Positions 52,549 through 60,501 of a stretch of DNA of 64,000 bases are shown here, piece after piece. Made by a program: the position numbers and the translations under genes. Source of the stretch: Candidatus Chloroploca asiatica (lineage in GTDB: Bacteria; Chloroflexota; Chloroflexia; Chloroflexales; Chloroflexaceae). The notes under the pieces were generated by a model. It did no database searches and was not told the DNA's origin. It was given only the letters and a program-made list of their open reading frames with translations. The DNA is taken from assembly GCF_002532075.1 (NCBI RefSeq), contig NZ_LYXE01000083.1, forward strand, positions 1-64,000, in the 5' to 3' direction. Each line of letters starts with the position of its first letter. Position 1 is the first letter of the stretch.

Positions 52549-53220
52549 CTACCGAGTATCAACCTGAGGTTGCGGCAACGCAACCCCCAATTCTTCACTC
52601 AGTTGTTGGAGGAACTGGGTAAGGAAGAGTGTGCGGCGTTCGGCTTCAGCTTTCCCGGCCGCCGTGGTCATTGTTGCGGCGAGACCGAGCAGCTTGGTGT
52701 AGAAATGATCAATAGCTGAAAGCGTATCATCCGCAGGGCGTTGGGTAGGGAATGGTTCGGCAGGATCGTAGAGTGGGCGTCCAAGCTGTCCGTTGAGCAT
52801 GAGACAGCGGGCGAGACCAATGGCACCAAGGGCATCGAGGCGATCAGCATCCTGAACGACGCGGGCTTCAATGGTCAGCGGGGCAATGTTGGCGCTGAAG
52901 CTGTGCGCCATGATCGCATGGGCAATCGCGGGAATACGAAAAGGCGGATAGCCTGACCAGGTCAGGAACGAACTCGCCGCTGTTGCGGCCATCGTTGAAG
53001 CAAAGGGGCGTTGGAGCGAATCTTTGGGTACACTGACACAATCGTGCAACCAGGCTGCGGGCAACACGACCGTAAGATCAGCGTTTTCGGCAACGGCAAG
53101 GCGGCGTGCATTGGCGACCACCCGCCTGATGTGCTCACGATCATGGGCCGCATCAGGCTGTGCTTCGCGTGAGTCAAGAAAGGCGATAAAGCGTGGTTCC
53201 CAGTAAGCTTCATCAATCAT
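52549..53220 (-). CDS. HD-domain phosphohydrolase
   Basis: About 223 residues from the ATG at 53220. The metal-binding pattern is DAAHDREHIRRVVANARRLA (first His and HD pair) and PAAWLHDCVSV with the next His-Asp, then VQDADRLDALGAIGLARCLM with the last Asp. This is the YedJ-like branch of the HD superfamily; these act on nucleotides or sugar phosphates. It follows the KAS III gene by 81 bp across a double hairpin, so it may have separate transcripts. Substrate unknown. Confidence 0.85.
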   Translation of the reverse strand: MIDEAYWEPRFIAFLDSREAQPDAAHDREHIRRVVANARRLAVAENADLTVVLPAAWLHDCVSVPKDSLQRPFASTMAATAASSFLTWSGYPPFRIPAIAHAIMAHSFSANIAPLTIEARVVQDADRLDALGAIGLARCLMLNGQLGRPLYDPAEPFPTQRPADDTLSAIDHFYTKLLGLAATMTTAAGKAEAERRTLFLTQFLQQLSEELGVALPQPQVDTR

Positions 53221-53250
53221 AGGTTCTTGAACCAACCTGTTCAGTTAAGC

Positions 53251-53300
53251 CTCCGTCCCCGCCTACGCGGGGACGGAGCTTCGGGCCGCAGGCCACGAAG
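53251..53300. repeat. Two adjacent hairpins between KAS III and HD genes
   Basis: CTCCGTCCCCGC (53251-53262), loop CTAC, then its exact reverse complement (53267-53278). A second, imperfect stem GCTTCGGGCC-GCA-GGCCACGAAGC follows (53278-53300). It probably reduces read-through or is a REP copy; there is no T-run. Confidence 0.7.
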
Positions 53301-53301
53301 C

Positions 53302-54321
53302 TTACCAGGTAACACTCATCATCGAACAATTAATTCCAGAGCCGATCCCGAGCAAACCGACGTGATCGCCAGCTTTGATCCGTCCGGCCTCGGCAGCTTG
53401 CGCCAGACTGATCGGGAGTGCCGCAGGCCCGATGTTGCCGAGTACCTGGAAATTCAAGGCAAGCTTCGCCGGCGTCAAGCCAAGGGCTTCGCTGATGGCC
53501 GCCATGTGTCGGCCGCTGACCTGGTGGGGGGCATAGAGCGCGATCTGCTCGTCAGACCAGTTGGGCAACCGCTCCTGGGCGCCTGCCCACGTCTCGGTGG
53601 CAAGCTTGACCCCGGCGACCAGTAGGGCGCTCGCATCGGTCTTCATATAATCAGGACTGCCAATGCAGAGCTCATTGTGTTCGGTGGCTGCCAGTGAGAC
53701 CAGGCCATTGAGCCGGTGTGGCGAGCGGGCGACGCTACTATGTGCAAGCAACATTGCTGCTGCGCCAGAGCCAAGGGTCAACGCGGCAAAGTTATCGCGG
53801 AACTCGATAGCGGTGGTCTCAGGGCGCTTCAAGCGCTCGAGCGTTGCCGTCACAATCTCTTGCGAGCCTTCGCCATTGACGATCAGGGCATACTCGATCT
53901 CCCCCATCTCGATCATCATTGCCCCGACATGCATCCCATTTAAGAAGCCCAGGCAGGCATTGCGCAGATCGTAGTTGATCGCCTTTGGTGCCAGGCCGAG
54001 ACTACGATGGACAAAGCATGCCGTTGAAGGTTCGAGAAAATCCTGACAGACCGAGGTATTGAGCAAAAGCCCGATCCGGCCTGGATCAACCTCGGCCGCC
54101 GCCAGCACTTTGGCCCCGGCCAGCGTTGCTGTGGCACTGGGGCGGGTACCGGCTTCCCAGAAGCGACGTTCCTGAATCCCCGAGAGTTGCTCTAGACGGC
54201 CCTTTGGTACCCCAAGGCGCTCCATGGTCTCACTGATCTGATCTTCAAGCCAGGCCGAACTGATCCGGTGCGGGGCCAACTCATAACCCAGCGCCTCGAT
54301 GGCGACATTCTGAAAGAGCAC
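53302..54321 (-). CDS. Beta-ketoacyl synthase III family enzyme (FabH/OleA-like)
   Basis: About 339 residues from a GTG at 54321, which has GGGAGG six bases before it; the frame further upstream has no homology. Catalytic residues are the Cys of NACLGFLNGMHVGAM, the His of YAPHQVSGRHM and the Asn of LGNIGPAALPI. LNTSVCQDFLEPSTACFVHR contains the Glu seen in OleA, which condenses two fatty acyl-CoA chains for olefin synthesis. FabH enzymes instead start fatty acid chains. No oleB, oleC or oleD lies nearby. The HD gene follows in the same direction. Confidence 0.82.
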   Translation of the reverse strand: MLFQNVAIEALGYELAPHRISSAWLEDQISETMERLGVPKGRLEQLSGIQERRFWEAGTRPSATATLAGAKVLAAAEVDPGRIGLLLNTSVCQDFLEPSTACFVHRSLGLAPKAINYDLRNACLGFLNGMHVGAMMIEMGEIEYALIVNGEGSQEIVTATLERLKRPETTAIEFRDNFAALTLGSGAAAMLLAHSSVARSPHRLNGLVSLAATEHNELCIGSPDYMKTDASALLVAGVKLATETWAGAQERLPNWSDEQIALYAPHQVSGRHMAAISEALGLTPAKLALNFQVLGNIGPAALPISLAQAAEAGRIKAGDHVGLLGIGSGINCSMMSVTW

Positions 54322-54496
54322 GCCAGACCTCCCGATTTGCAAAAGGAACCTTTCCTGAGGTATCGTACCACATTTCTTGTGGGCAGGATGACATCGGCAT
54401 CTCAAATCTATGCTATCCTATGGTAGACTAACCGGCGTGCAAACTGCCGGGCTGCGGGCCGCGTTCGCCTGTAGGCAGGCTTGGTGATACTGAATT

Positions 54497-55612
54497 ATGC
54501 GCGTCGCGATCATTCACGATTATCTGAATCAGTACGGTGGTGCCGAGCGGGTCCTCGAGGCCCTCTGCGAGTTGTTCCCTGATGCGCCTGTCTATACCTC
54601 GATTTATGATGCCGAGGCGATGCCAGGCCACTATCGTACGTGGGATATTCGTACCTCGTTTATGCAACGCCTTCCCGGTTGGCGCAAGCACTTTCGCCGC
54701 TACTTCTTGCTCTATCCCACCGCCTTCGAGAGCTTTGACTTTAGTGAGTATGACCTGCTGATCTCGAGCAGCAGCGCCTATGCCAAAGGGGTCATGCCCC
54801 GGCCTGGGGCCTTGCATATCTGCTATTGCCATACGCCGATGCGTTTTGCGTGGCGAACACGTGAGTACATCGAGCGTGAAGAGATTACTGGGTTGCAACG
54901 GGTGCTGTTGCCGATCGGTTTGACCTATGTTAGACTCTGGGATGTCAGTACGGCGAATCGTGTCGATCGGTTTGTCGCTAATTCATACGAGGTCGCCGGA
55001 CGCATTGCACGTTATTACGGTCGTTCCTCGCAGGTGATCGCCCCGCCGGTGGATCTGCCTCCGTACGAGCCACGGCCGACGGGTGATTTCTATCTGGCGG
55101 GTGGTCGACTTATTCCGTATAAGCGGATCGAGTTGATTATCGAGGCGTTCACGAAATTGCGCCTACCCCTCAAGGTTTTTGGTGACGGTCGCGACCGCCA
55201 GCGTCTCCAGCAACTTGCTGGCCCAAATATCGAGTTTCTTGGCTGGGTGGATGAAGCAACCCGCTGCGATCTCTTTGCTCGCTGCCGTGCGTTTATCTTC
55301 CCCGGTGAAGAAGATTTTGGTATTACTCCGCTCGAAGCAATGGCGGCCGGCCGCCCGGTGATTGCCTATGGTGCCGGTGGTGCGCTCGAAACAGTGATTG
55401 ATGGCGTGACCGGGCGCTTTTTTCATCAGCAGACTGCGGCAGCGGTTGCGGCAGCAGTTGCGGCTTCTCACGCAGACTGGTATGATCAAGCTGCGATCCG
55501 TCGTCACGCCGAGCAGTATCGGCGCGATCTCTTTCTTAGTCGGATGCGCACGTTGATTGATGAGACGCTGCAAGATCATCAACAGCAGCGCCTCCCACAC
55601 GTTCGTTCGTAA
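54497..55612 (+). CDS. GT4-family glycosyltransferase, first gene of the second glycan locus
   Basis: A 371-residue GT-B enzyme of the WbaZ/mannosyltransferase-like branch. MRVAIIHDYLNQYGGAERVL is the acceptor-side Gly-rich start, FYLAGGRLIPYKRIELIIEA the donor loop, and FPGEEDFGITPLEAMAAGRP the EX7E motif. This pattern often uses GDP-mannose. Two -10-like boxes (TGCTATCCT at 54411-54419 and TGGTAGACT at 54421-54429) lie 70-80 bases upstream. Four genes for chain-length and kinase control follow within 50 bp in total, so the locus is one operon. Confidence 0.86.
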   Translation: MRVAIIHDYLNQYGGAERVLEALCELFPDAPVYTSIYDAEAMPGHYRTWDIRTSFMQRLPGWRKHFRRYFLLYPTAFESFDFSEYDLLISSSSAYAKGVMPRPGALHICYCHTPMRFAWRTREYIEREEITGLQRVLLPIGLTYVRLWDVSTANRVDRFVANSYEVAGRIARYYGRSSQVIAPPVDLPPYEPRPTGDFYLAGGRLIPYKRIELIIEAFTKLRLPLKVFGDGRDRQRLQQLAGPNIEFLGWVDEATRCDLFARCRAFIFPGEEDFGITPLEAMAAGRPVIAYGAGGALETVIDGVTGRFFHQQTAAAVAAAVAASHADWYDQAAIRRHAEQYRRDLFLSRMRTLIDETLQDHQQQRLPHVRS

Positions 55613-55616
55613 GCCT

Positions 55617-56306
55617 ATGCATCTTCGTGAATACATTGCGCTGCTGTTGCGTTATTGGCCAGTGCTGGTTGTTTTGCCGTTGCTGACCGCTGGTCTGAGT
55701 ACGCTGACGCTGCTCGGGCGTACTCCAGTTTTCCAGACAACGGTGCGCTTGATGGTGACCCAGGCTCCTGAACCTGATCCGGAGTTGCCGCTGCCGCCCC
55801 TTGATGTCGGTACAACCTGGCTCACAACAGCGTATATCCTTGATGATTTGCCCGCTGTGATCTCCAGCGCGCTCTTTGCTACCGATGTTCAGGCCGCGAT
55901 GGCGGCACAGGGCTATGCCCTTGAGGTGCCTGCGATCCAGGGCGGTTTGCGTGTCGAGACGACCCATCGCTCGGTGCTGCTTAGCGCAACGGCCGCAACT
56001 CCCGAACTGGCTGTTGCGATGGCGCAGGCGGCTGTGACGAGTCTCCATGAGGGTGGGTTGGTCTACTGGGGCCGCTTCCCCGCCGGTGGGTTGCAGGTGC
56101 AAGTGATTGATCCCCCGGGGGCCGCTGCTTCGTCGCAGAGCCTCACCGGACTGGTGCGTGAAGTGGGCCTGCGGGTTGCCCTGGCGCTTGTCGCCGCGGT
56201 GGGCATTGCGCTTGGCCTTGCATATCTTGATGATCGAATCTATCATGCACGTCAGGCCGAACGCTGGACGGGCGCACCTGTGCTTGGCGTGATTCCTGAA
56301 GAATAA
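55617..56306 (+). CDS. Wzz-like chain-length determinant, first copy
   Basis: About 229 residues from the ATG at 55617, four bases after the previous stop. TM1 is LLRYWPVLVVLPLLTAGLST and TM2 is LRVALALVAAVGIALGLAYL. The extracytoplasmic domain between them is about 160 residues. The tail DDRIYHARQAERWTGAPVLG ends in the GV/IP motif (LGVIPEE) found before the kinase domain in fused Wzc proteins. It is an adaptor that sets chain length and activates the BY-kinase. A second, similar gene follows 11 bp later. Confidence 0.85.
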   Translation: MHLREYIALLLRYWPVLVVLPLLTAGLSTLTLLGRTPVFQTTVRLMVTQAPEPDPELPLPPLDVGTTWLTTAYILDDLPAVISSALFATDVQAAMAAQGYALEVPAIQGGLRVETTHRSVLLSATAATPELAVAMAQAAVTSLHEGGLVYWGRFPAGGLQVQVIDPPGAAASSQSLTGLVREVGLRVALALVAAVGIALGLAYLDDRIYHARQAERWTGAPVLGVIPEE

Positions 56307-56317
56307 GTGAGGGTGCG

Positions 56318-56971
56318 ATGCAGTTACGTGATTATGGGCTTGTGCTCGCGAAACGCTGGTGGGTGGTTGTGCTGACCCTCGTTGCTGCGGCAGTGGCGGC
56401 GTATGGGGTCAGCAAGCTGATCCCTCAGACGTTTCGCTCGCAGGCGGTCTATCTGGCCCTGGCGAATCAGGCTGATAATGGCCTGAATATTGTGCTCCGT
56501 AATTCGATGAATAGCTACCGCGAATTGGTGATGCAGCCCGATGTGCTCGACCAGATTAGCCAGGAGATTGGCCTCGATATTAGCGGTGAACGCTGGATGC
56601 GCGATGTTAATATTCAGCCTCGCCCTGATGAGCAGAAGATTATTATTGAGGTGGACGCACCAACGCTCGATCAGTCGATGGCAATGGCCGATGCCGTGGG
56701 CAATCGCCTCGTTGCGGAAGTGAACCGCATTAACGCGACGCTCGAGGGCACCGCCCGGATCAATGTGCAACGTATTCAGCAGGCCCGCCTGACCGCTATT
56801 CAACCCAATACACGTATCAATGTGCTTGCCGGGGCGCTGCTTGGTCTGATGCTCGGGGTGTTGCTGGCCTATGTGCTTGAGTATCTTGATGATACGCTCA
56901 AGAGTAGTAGCGATGTTGAGCGTTTTGTTGGCTTGACGACCTTGGGCGCGATTCCTACCGTTGAGCCATAA
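56318..56971 (+). CDS. Wzz-like chain-length determinant, second copy
   Basis: A 217-residue protein with MQLRDYGLVLAKRWWVVVLT and TLVAAAVAAYGV as TM1, an external domain of about 130 residues (VQRIQQARLTAIQPNTRINV) and TM2 VLAGALLGLMLGVLLAYVL. The cytoplasmic end is EYLDDTLKSSSDVERFVGLT then LGAIPTVEP. The LGAIP motif and DDTLKS match Wzz/Wzc adaptors. It is only weakly similar to the first copy, so the two may form a mixed ring or act at different stages. GAGG lies five bases before the ATG. Confidence 0.88.
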   Translation: MQLRDYGLVLAKRWWVVVLTLVAAAVAAYGVSKLIPQTFRSQAVYLALANQADNGLNIVLRNSMNSYRELVMQPDVLDQISQEIGLDISGERWMRDVNIQPRPDEQKIIIEVDAPTLDQSMAMADAVGNRLVAEVNRINATLEGTARINVQRIQQARLTAIQPNTRINVLAGALLGLMLGVLLAYVLEYLDDTLKSSSDVERFVGLTTLGAIPTVEP

Positions 56972-56986
56972 AACGAGGAGATAGCT

Positions 56987-57655
56987 GTGGGTGCCAATGG
57001 TTCTTCGCCCGAGACGACGTTGATTACGCTGCGCGACCCTGGCTCGCCTGCGGCTGAGGCGTTTCGTACCCTGCGTACCAATCTGCTTTTTTCGAGCCTT
57101 GACCGGCCGCTCCATACGCTGCTGGTCACCAGTACGGCCCCTGATGAGGGCAAGAGTACGACCCTGGCGAATCTGGCTGTGACGATGGCGCAGGCCGAAC
57201 AGCGGGTGCTGATGGTTGATTGTGACCTGCGCCGCCCCAGTTTGCATACGATCTTTGGGGTGCCCAATGAGCGTGGTCTGACCAGTGCCGTGCTTGCGCA
57301 GGACGATGGCCCCTTGCCCATTCAGCCGACGAGTGTCCCCGGTCTCCATGTGCTGACCAGTGGGCCGTTGCCCCCGCGCCCCGCCGATCTGCTTGGCTCA
57401 CGCCGTATGGGTGCCCTGATCGAGCGGATGCGCTCTGAGGCCGAAATTGTGCTCTTTGATACGCCCCCGGTCGTGGCGGTTACCGATGCCGCGACGCTGG
57501 CCCCCCGGGTTGATGGGGTGTTGCTCGTGCTCCATGCTGGGCAGACCCGCCGCGACCGTGCCCGTGAGGCGCGCCGCCTGCTCGAACAGGTCAAGGCCAA
57601 TATCGTTGGGGTGGTGCTCAATGGGGCGAAGGTGGAGCGGGGTTATGCGTATTAG
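56987..57655 (+). CDS. Bacterial tyrosine kinase (BY-kinase), CpsD/CapB type
   Basis: A 222-residue cytoplasmic kinase. It starts with GTG, supported by GAGGAG six bases before. Walker A is STAPDEGKSTTLANLAVTMA, Walker A' LMVDCDLRRPSLHTIFG, and Walker B IVLFDTPPVVAVTDA. The C-terminal tyrosine cluster is short, only GYAY, against four to seven Tyr in CpsD. It needs the Wzz-like adaptor's tail for activity. With CpsB-type phosphatase next to it, it would cycle phosphorylation to control polymer length and export. Confidence 0.9.
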   Translation: MGANGSSPETTLITLRDPGSPAAEAFRTLRTNLLFSSLDRPLHTLLVTSTAPDEGKSTTLANLAVTMAQAEQRVLMVDCDLRRPSLHTIFGVPNERGLTSAVLAQDDGPLPIQPTSVPGLHVLTSGPLPPRPADLLGSRRMGALIERMRSEAEIVLFDTPPVVAVTDAATLAPRVDGVLLVLHAGQTRRDRAREARRLLEQVKANIVGVVLNGAKVERGYAY

Positions 57656-57663
57656 GGGAGCAT

Positions 57664-58443
57664 ATGATTGATCTGCATTCCCATATTCTCCACAATATTG
57701 ATGATGGTACTCGTTCACTGCAAGAGGCCGTTGCCCTTGCGCGGGCTGCCGTTGCTGATGGCGTGACGATCATGGCCGCAACGCCCCACGGTGCTAGTTC
57801 GGTCAGTACCTGGACCCGCTATGAGGTTGACCTTGCACGCAAGCGCCTCGCCGAGGTACGTGCAGCTCTTGCGCACGAGGAGGTGCCGCTTCAGCTTATC
57901 TCAGGTACTGAGATCTATGGTGAGCCGGGTGCGCTTGAACGCTTGCAAGCCGGTGCGCTCTTGCCCTACGAAACAGGTCGTGCTGTACTCGTTGAGTTTC
58001 CGTTGCATATTACCCCGCAGGCTGCCGAGCAGATTATCTTTGGGTTTCAACTCGCGGGCTATCGGGTTGTGCTCGCCCATCCTGAGCGTTATCATTTTGT
58101 GCTGCGCGACCCCAATACCTTGCTTCCAATGATCGAGCGCGGGATCGTGATGCAACTCACCTGCGATGCGTTGCTCGGTGTTCAGGGTTCGCGTATGAAG
58201 ATGCTGGGCGAATTGATGGTGCAGCATGGCCTGGTGCAGATCCTCGCGACCGACGCCCACGGCTTGCACCTCGGGCGCGTACCGAATCTGGGCGCAGCCC
58301 GCATACGTGTCGCGCAACTCGTGAGCGAGCAACTCGCCGATGCCCTCACCCGCCTGCACCCCGAGGCTATTCTCGCTGATGCGCCACTGACGCCCATGCC
58401 TCCCTCGCGCATTCGCAATTGGGACGGCTCTCGCTACGCCTGA
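57664..58443 (+). CDS. CpsB/YwqE-type tyrosine phosphatase (PHP domain)
   Basis: A 259-residue metal-dependent phosphatase. MIDLHSHILHNIDDGTRSLQ is the first metal-binding motif (HxH...D), MAATPHGASS the second, GTEIYGEP the third, VVLAHPERYHF the fourth, and LATDAHGLHLGRVP the fifth. It dephosphorylates the Tyr of the BY-kinase encoded upstream and resets the cycle. The ATG has GGGGAG four bases before it, overlapping the kinase stop, so the two are coupled. It closes the locus. Confidence 0.92.
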   Translation: MIDLHSHILHNIDDGTRSLQEAVALARAAVADGVTIMAATPHGASSVSTWTRYEVDLARKRLAEVRAALAHEEVPLQLISGTEIYGEPGALERLQAGALLPYETGRAVLVEFPLHITPQAAEQIIFGFQLAGYRVVLAHPERYHFVLRDPNTLLPMIERGIVMQLTCDALLGVQGSRMKMLGELMVQHGLVQILATDAHGLHLGRVPNLGAARIRVAQLVSEQLADALTRLHPEAILADAPLTPMPPSRIRNWDGSRYA

Positions 58444-58455
58444 TCGATGGTCTTA

Positions 58456-58776
58456 CTACTCCCAGTTAATCTCAATCCAGATCGCATCGTCACAGATTCG
58501 TACTGGGTAGGTTGCCAGGCGTAACCCCACCGGAGGCACGAGGCTTTTACCTGTGCGTACATCGTAGGCCCATCCGTGCCACGGACATGTGATCGTCGCA
58601 CCGATGAGAACCCCCGCCGAAAGCGGCCCGCCTTCGTGGCGGCAGGCATCACTGAAGGCATAGAGGCTGCCATCCACATTGGCGACCGCAACTGGCAAGC
58701 CTTCGATCGCGGCATAGATCAGTTGCCCCGGTGCCAACTCGTTTGCCTCACCTATCTTCACCCACTCGCCGGCCAT
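58456..58776 (-). CDS. Rieske [2Fe-2S] ferredoxin-like protein
   Basis: About 106 residues from the ATG at 58776, with GGGAG before it. Cluster ligands are the Cys and His of DACRHEGGPLSAGV and of ITCPWHGWAYDVRTG, the CxH-CxxH pattern of soluble Rieske ferredoxins, also seen in NirD and the BphF type. It carries one electron to an oxygenase or reductase partner, which is not in the window. Convergent with the phosphatase gene; a short repeat lies just upstream. Confidence 0.92.
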   Translation of the reverse strand: MAGEWVKIGEANELAPGQLIYAAIEGLPVAVANVDGSLYAFSDACRHEGGPLSAGVLIGATITCPWHGWAYDVRTGKSLVPPVGLRLATYPVRICDDAIWIEINWE

Positions 58777-58827
58777 ACGCGCTTCTCCCTCATCCTCGTT
58801 TGTCAACCAAATTTCCTGGCCTTCCCG

Positions 58828-58855
58828 CGCCTTTGCGCCTTTGCGCCTTTGCGTC
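58828..58855. repeat. Short tandem repeat, 9-base unit GCCTTTGCG
   Basis: Three units in a row between the hydrolase and Rieske genes, followed by CAAAAAA. Similar to the TCTGCGCC array at 30702-30732, so the two may be one repeat family. Confidence 0.65.
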
Positions 58856-58866
58856 AAAAAACCGTC

Positions 58867-59928
58867 TTATTGGAAAAGCACTTCCCTGAGCAGTTCTTCC
58901 AGGATCGTGGCCGTGACCGCATGGTGACGGTACGGTGGGGCGGTGCGCTGCGGGTAGACCCGATTGCTCAACACAACCAGGGCTAGTTGAGCATGTGGTA
59001 CGCCAATGATGGCTGGCCCGGTAAAGCCGGTATGCCCAAAGCTTCCTCTGGGCGCGGACCCCATAAAGTTGGCCCGATCCAACATCCACCCCAACCCGCT
59101 CGGCAGTGCCTGCCCTGCGTCAGTTCGGAGCTCGGCAGTTGCATCACGTAAAGCGAGCGCAACCGTGGCTTCGTGCAGCACCTGCTGATCTGCCCAGGCA
59201 CCACCCTGCAGCCACATGCGCACCAGTCGTTCAAGATCGCGGGCGGTGCTGAAAAGCCCGGCGTGTCCTGCGACCCCTCCCAGCGCATAGGCACTCTCGT
59301 CGTGAACCACGCCATGCACGAGCCTCTGCCGCCACGTATCATCCCATTCTGTTGGTACAATGCGTTCGCGTAAGGCTCCTGAGGGGCAGTAGCCGGTTTC
59401 GCGCATGCCCAGAGGGTCAAGCACAAGTTTCTGGACAGCCTGGTCAAGGGGGATGCCCGCGACGACTGCAACAATCTCGCCAAGCAACAGACTATTGATA
59501 TTGGTATAGGCCAGCTGCGTCCCGGGTGGTTTGACTGGTTCAGCGGCGTAGATTGCAGCCTGAATGCCTGCTGCCCCCTCGTTGCGTAGGGTCGAGAGGC
59601 GCAGAGCCAAGCCCGAGCAATGGGTCAACAGATGGCGTACCGTGACGTGTTGTGCTCGTGCGGCTGGGAGATAGAAAGTGATCCCTCGGTCGAGCGTCAG
59701 TTCACCAAGATCATAGAGGCGCAAGGCCGCTGTCGCCGTCACTACTTTGGTCAGCGAGGCAATGTCAAAGATATCGTCACGCACAATCGATCGCGTGCCC
59801 TCATCTTCGTACATCGTTGTGCCATACGCCTGATCGCGCAACGTTGCTCCGTCACGGGTTGCCAGGATGACCGCCCCCGGAAAGATGCGTGCTGCAATGG
59901 CCTGCTGGATCACAATCGTTTGTCTCAT
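58867..59928 (-). CDS. Serine hydrolase of the beta-lactamase/DD-peptidase family
   Basis: A 353-residue enzyme. The SxxK motif is FDIASLTKVVTATAAL, with the Ser nucleophile; the second motif YxN is LAYTNINSLLLGE; the third is GSFGHTGFTGPAIIG with HTG. The set is typical of class C beta-lactamases, EstB esterases and peptidases such as PBP4*. There is no signal peptide, so an intracellular esterase or lactamase-like function is possible. The ATG overlaps the stop of the lipoprotein gene (59925-59928), which ties its expression to the PP2C-like operon. Confidence 0.9.
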   Translation of the reverse strand: MRQTIVIQQAIAARIFPGAVILATRDGATLRDQAYGTTMYEDEGTRSIVRDDIFDIASLTKVVTATAALRLYDLGELTLDRGITFYLPAARAQHVTVRHLLTHCSGLALRLSTLRNEGAAGIQAAIYAAEPVKPPGTQLAYTNINSLLLGEIVAVVAGIPLDQAVQKLVLDPLGMRETGYCPSGALRERIVPTEWDDTWRQRLVHGVVHDESAYALGGVAGHAGLFSTARDLERLVRMWLQGGAWADQQVLHEATVALALRDATAELRTDAGQALPSGLGWMLDRANFMGSAPRGSFGHTGFTGPAIIGVPHAQLALVVLSNRVYPQRTAPPYRHHAVTATILEELLREVLFQ

Positions 59929-60500
59929 CCCTCGGTCATATACCAGCTACTGCCAACCTGGATGACGGGCAACCCGCCACTCGTTTGCCCAAGCACTCCT
60001 GTCAGGTCACTGGTTCGTTCACGTAGCACGTTGCCCTCTGCATCAAGAAAGACCAGGACAAATGTGCCGTCAACAACATTGACCAGGGCCCGCCCCTCTT
60101 CACGACTCAAGATCTCGACATAGCTGTAGGTGATCGTGAGGGTGACACGGCTTCCCACCACGGGCTGGTTCGAGGTTGTCACAAAGTTGAGCAGCATCTG
60201 GCTCATCGCATTGCGTTGATCGACCCGCTCACTCGGCGCAAAATGGCTCGCCAGCCGTTCGGCCCAACTCCGCCGTACCTCTGGATCAGTCAGGTTCTCT
60301 TCAGCGAGCGCGGTATTCAGATCTTCGATAAAACTTTCAACCACTGCCTGCGGGCTTGACGCACCTGCGCCTGCGACTTCTTGCTCGGCCACCGTGACAC
60401 AGCCGGACAGCAGCAGCAGGACAAGCACCAGGAAGAGTCTCGGCATAGGCCAGGGCACGACGCGAGGTTGCGCGTACCGTATGCTTGGTTCGCCCAACAT
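59925..60500 (-). CDS. Lipoprotein in the PP2C-like operon
   Basis: About 191 residues from the ATG at 60500, one base after the previous stop; an ATG at 60446 would give a shorter signal. LVLVLLLLSGCVTVAEQEVA is a lipobox, so the mature protein begins at Cys and is lipid-anchored on the outer face. The body is helical then beta-rich (SPQAVVESFIEDLNTALAEE, VEILSREEGRALVNVVDGTF), similar in shape to NTF2-like domains, but no family is sure. It is fixed between the PP2C-like gene and the hydrolase and could be the external partner of the propeller. Confidence 0.6.
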   Translation of the reverse strand: MLGEPSIRYAQPRVVPWPMPRLFLVLVLLLLSGCVTVAEQEVAGAGASSPQAVVESFIEDLNTALAEENLTDPEVRRSWAERLASHFAPSERVDQRNAMSQMLLNFVTTSNQPVVGSRVTLTITYSYVEILSREEGRALVNVVDGTFVLVFLDAEGNVLRERTSDLTGVLGQTSGGLPVIQVGSSWYMTEG

Positions 60501-60501
60501 C

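Noticed and set aside
56324-57349. 341-codon open frame on the minus strand
   Set aside because: Antisense shadow of the second Wzz-like and BY-kinase genes; rich in His, Arg and Gln without any motif.
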